Position numbers and translations under genes: made by a program. From NCBI GenBank assembly GCA_900766005.1, contig CAAFTU010000083.1, forward strand, positions 1 to 24,482: a stretch of 24,482 bases of DNA, in the 5' to 3' direction. Source of the stretch: an uncultured Bacteroides sp. (GTDB taxonomy: Bacteria > Bacteroidota > Bacteroidia > Bacteroidales > Bacteroidaceae). How positions within the stretch are numbered: position 1 is the first letter of the stretch; each line of letters begins with the position of its first letter. This document shows, one piece after another, positions 24,324 to 24,482 of the stretch. The notes below the pieces were generated by a model. That model was not told where the DNA came from and did no database searches. It saw only the letters and a program-made list of their open reading frames with translations.

Positions 24324-24482
24324 TGTATTTAGAAGCGTAGAACAACCAAAAACAATCAGAAATATCCAAACATAAACATTTAATTATCAGTACATTCTAA
24401 AAATTAACACTTTTCGGCTGCTTTTTGATGCTTCCCAAATTTCCACATATTTTTGAGACGTATTTCTGACGTGGAGAATTTG
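24324..24482. other. Unassigned sequence replacing the apgM 5' end
   Basis: 159 bp between the conserved GDG codons of the apgM-type gene and the window edge. It does not encode the expected apgM start or the C-terminus of aspartokinase-homoserine dehydrogenase. On the minus strand a frame open from the edge (24482 down to about 24390) reads 31 codons and ends VLIFRMY and a stop, which could be the tail of another gene. It may be the end of an insertion sequence or a rearrangement border; no terminal repeat can be confirmed from one end. Confidence 0.4.

Noticed and set aside
24324..24386. In-frame extension of the apgM-type gene reading like a lipoprotein signal (FLIVFGCS)
   Set aside because: No normal start codon precedes it and a cytosolic enzyme would not have such a leader; more likely chance translation of the sequence that replaced the 5' end.

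Overview
The window looks like chromosomal DNA of a gut Bacteroides. The evidence is a SusC/SusD pair, a run of lipoproteins with an acidic stretch (NDDD, SDDDD, GDDE) right after the lipobox cysteine, BACON, DUF1573, DUF4458, DUF4984 and DUF4435 families, and a threonine operon with an archaeal-type phosphoglycerate mutase next to threonine synthase. Apart from the integrase at the left end and a gene remnant near 21.5 kb, every gene is on the minus strand.

Layout, left to right. (1) 65-991: an AT-rich tyrosine recombinase on the plus strand, followed by about 560 bp without a gene that contains a degenerate array with a 22-bp period (about 1052-1271) and a 12-bp inverted repeat. (2) 1557-4760, read right to left: a compact ABC-type AAA ATPase, an overlapping or abutting DUF4435/Toprim-like protein, and a YbdG-like MscS-family channel. 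The ATPase plus DUF4435 pair has the architecture of PARIS (AriA/AriB) phage defence. (3) 4942-19960: a nine-gene operon transcribed right to left: SusC, SusD, DUF4984 lipoprotein, DUF5003-like lipoprotein, large DUF4458/LRR lipoprotein, BACON/LRR lipoprotein, subtilisin-family lipoprotein protease, DUF1573 protein, lipocalin-like lipoprotein, then a strong terminator at 4881-4918. No glycoside hydrolase, polysaccharide lyase or sulfatase is present. A surface protease and two LRR binding proteins beside SusCD suggest uptake of proteins or peptides rather than glycans. (4) 19961-20336: an AT-rich leader that probably holds the operon promoter; no regulator gene lies nearby. (5) 20398-21303: a classical MscS channel with its own terminator. 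(6) About 21421-21696, plus strand: a decayed C-terminal piece of thiamine pyrophosphokinase. (7) 21821-24314: threonine synthase and an ApgM-type phosphoglycerate mutase. The latter has lost its usual start codon: foreign-looking sequence begins just upstream of its conserved GDGMADW motif and runs to the window edge.

How the genes would work together: surface LRR/BACON lipoproteins would bind protein, the S8 lipoprotein would cut it, and the SusCD transporter would take in the fragments. The AAA/DUF4435 pair would be a separate defence-like module. The right end shows two signs of genome rearrangement, the thiamine kinase remnant and the truncated apgM.
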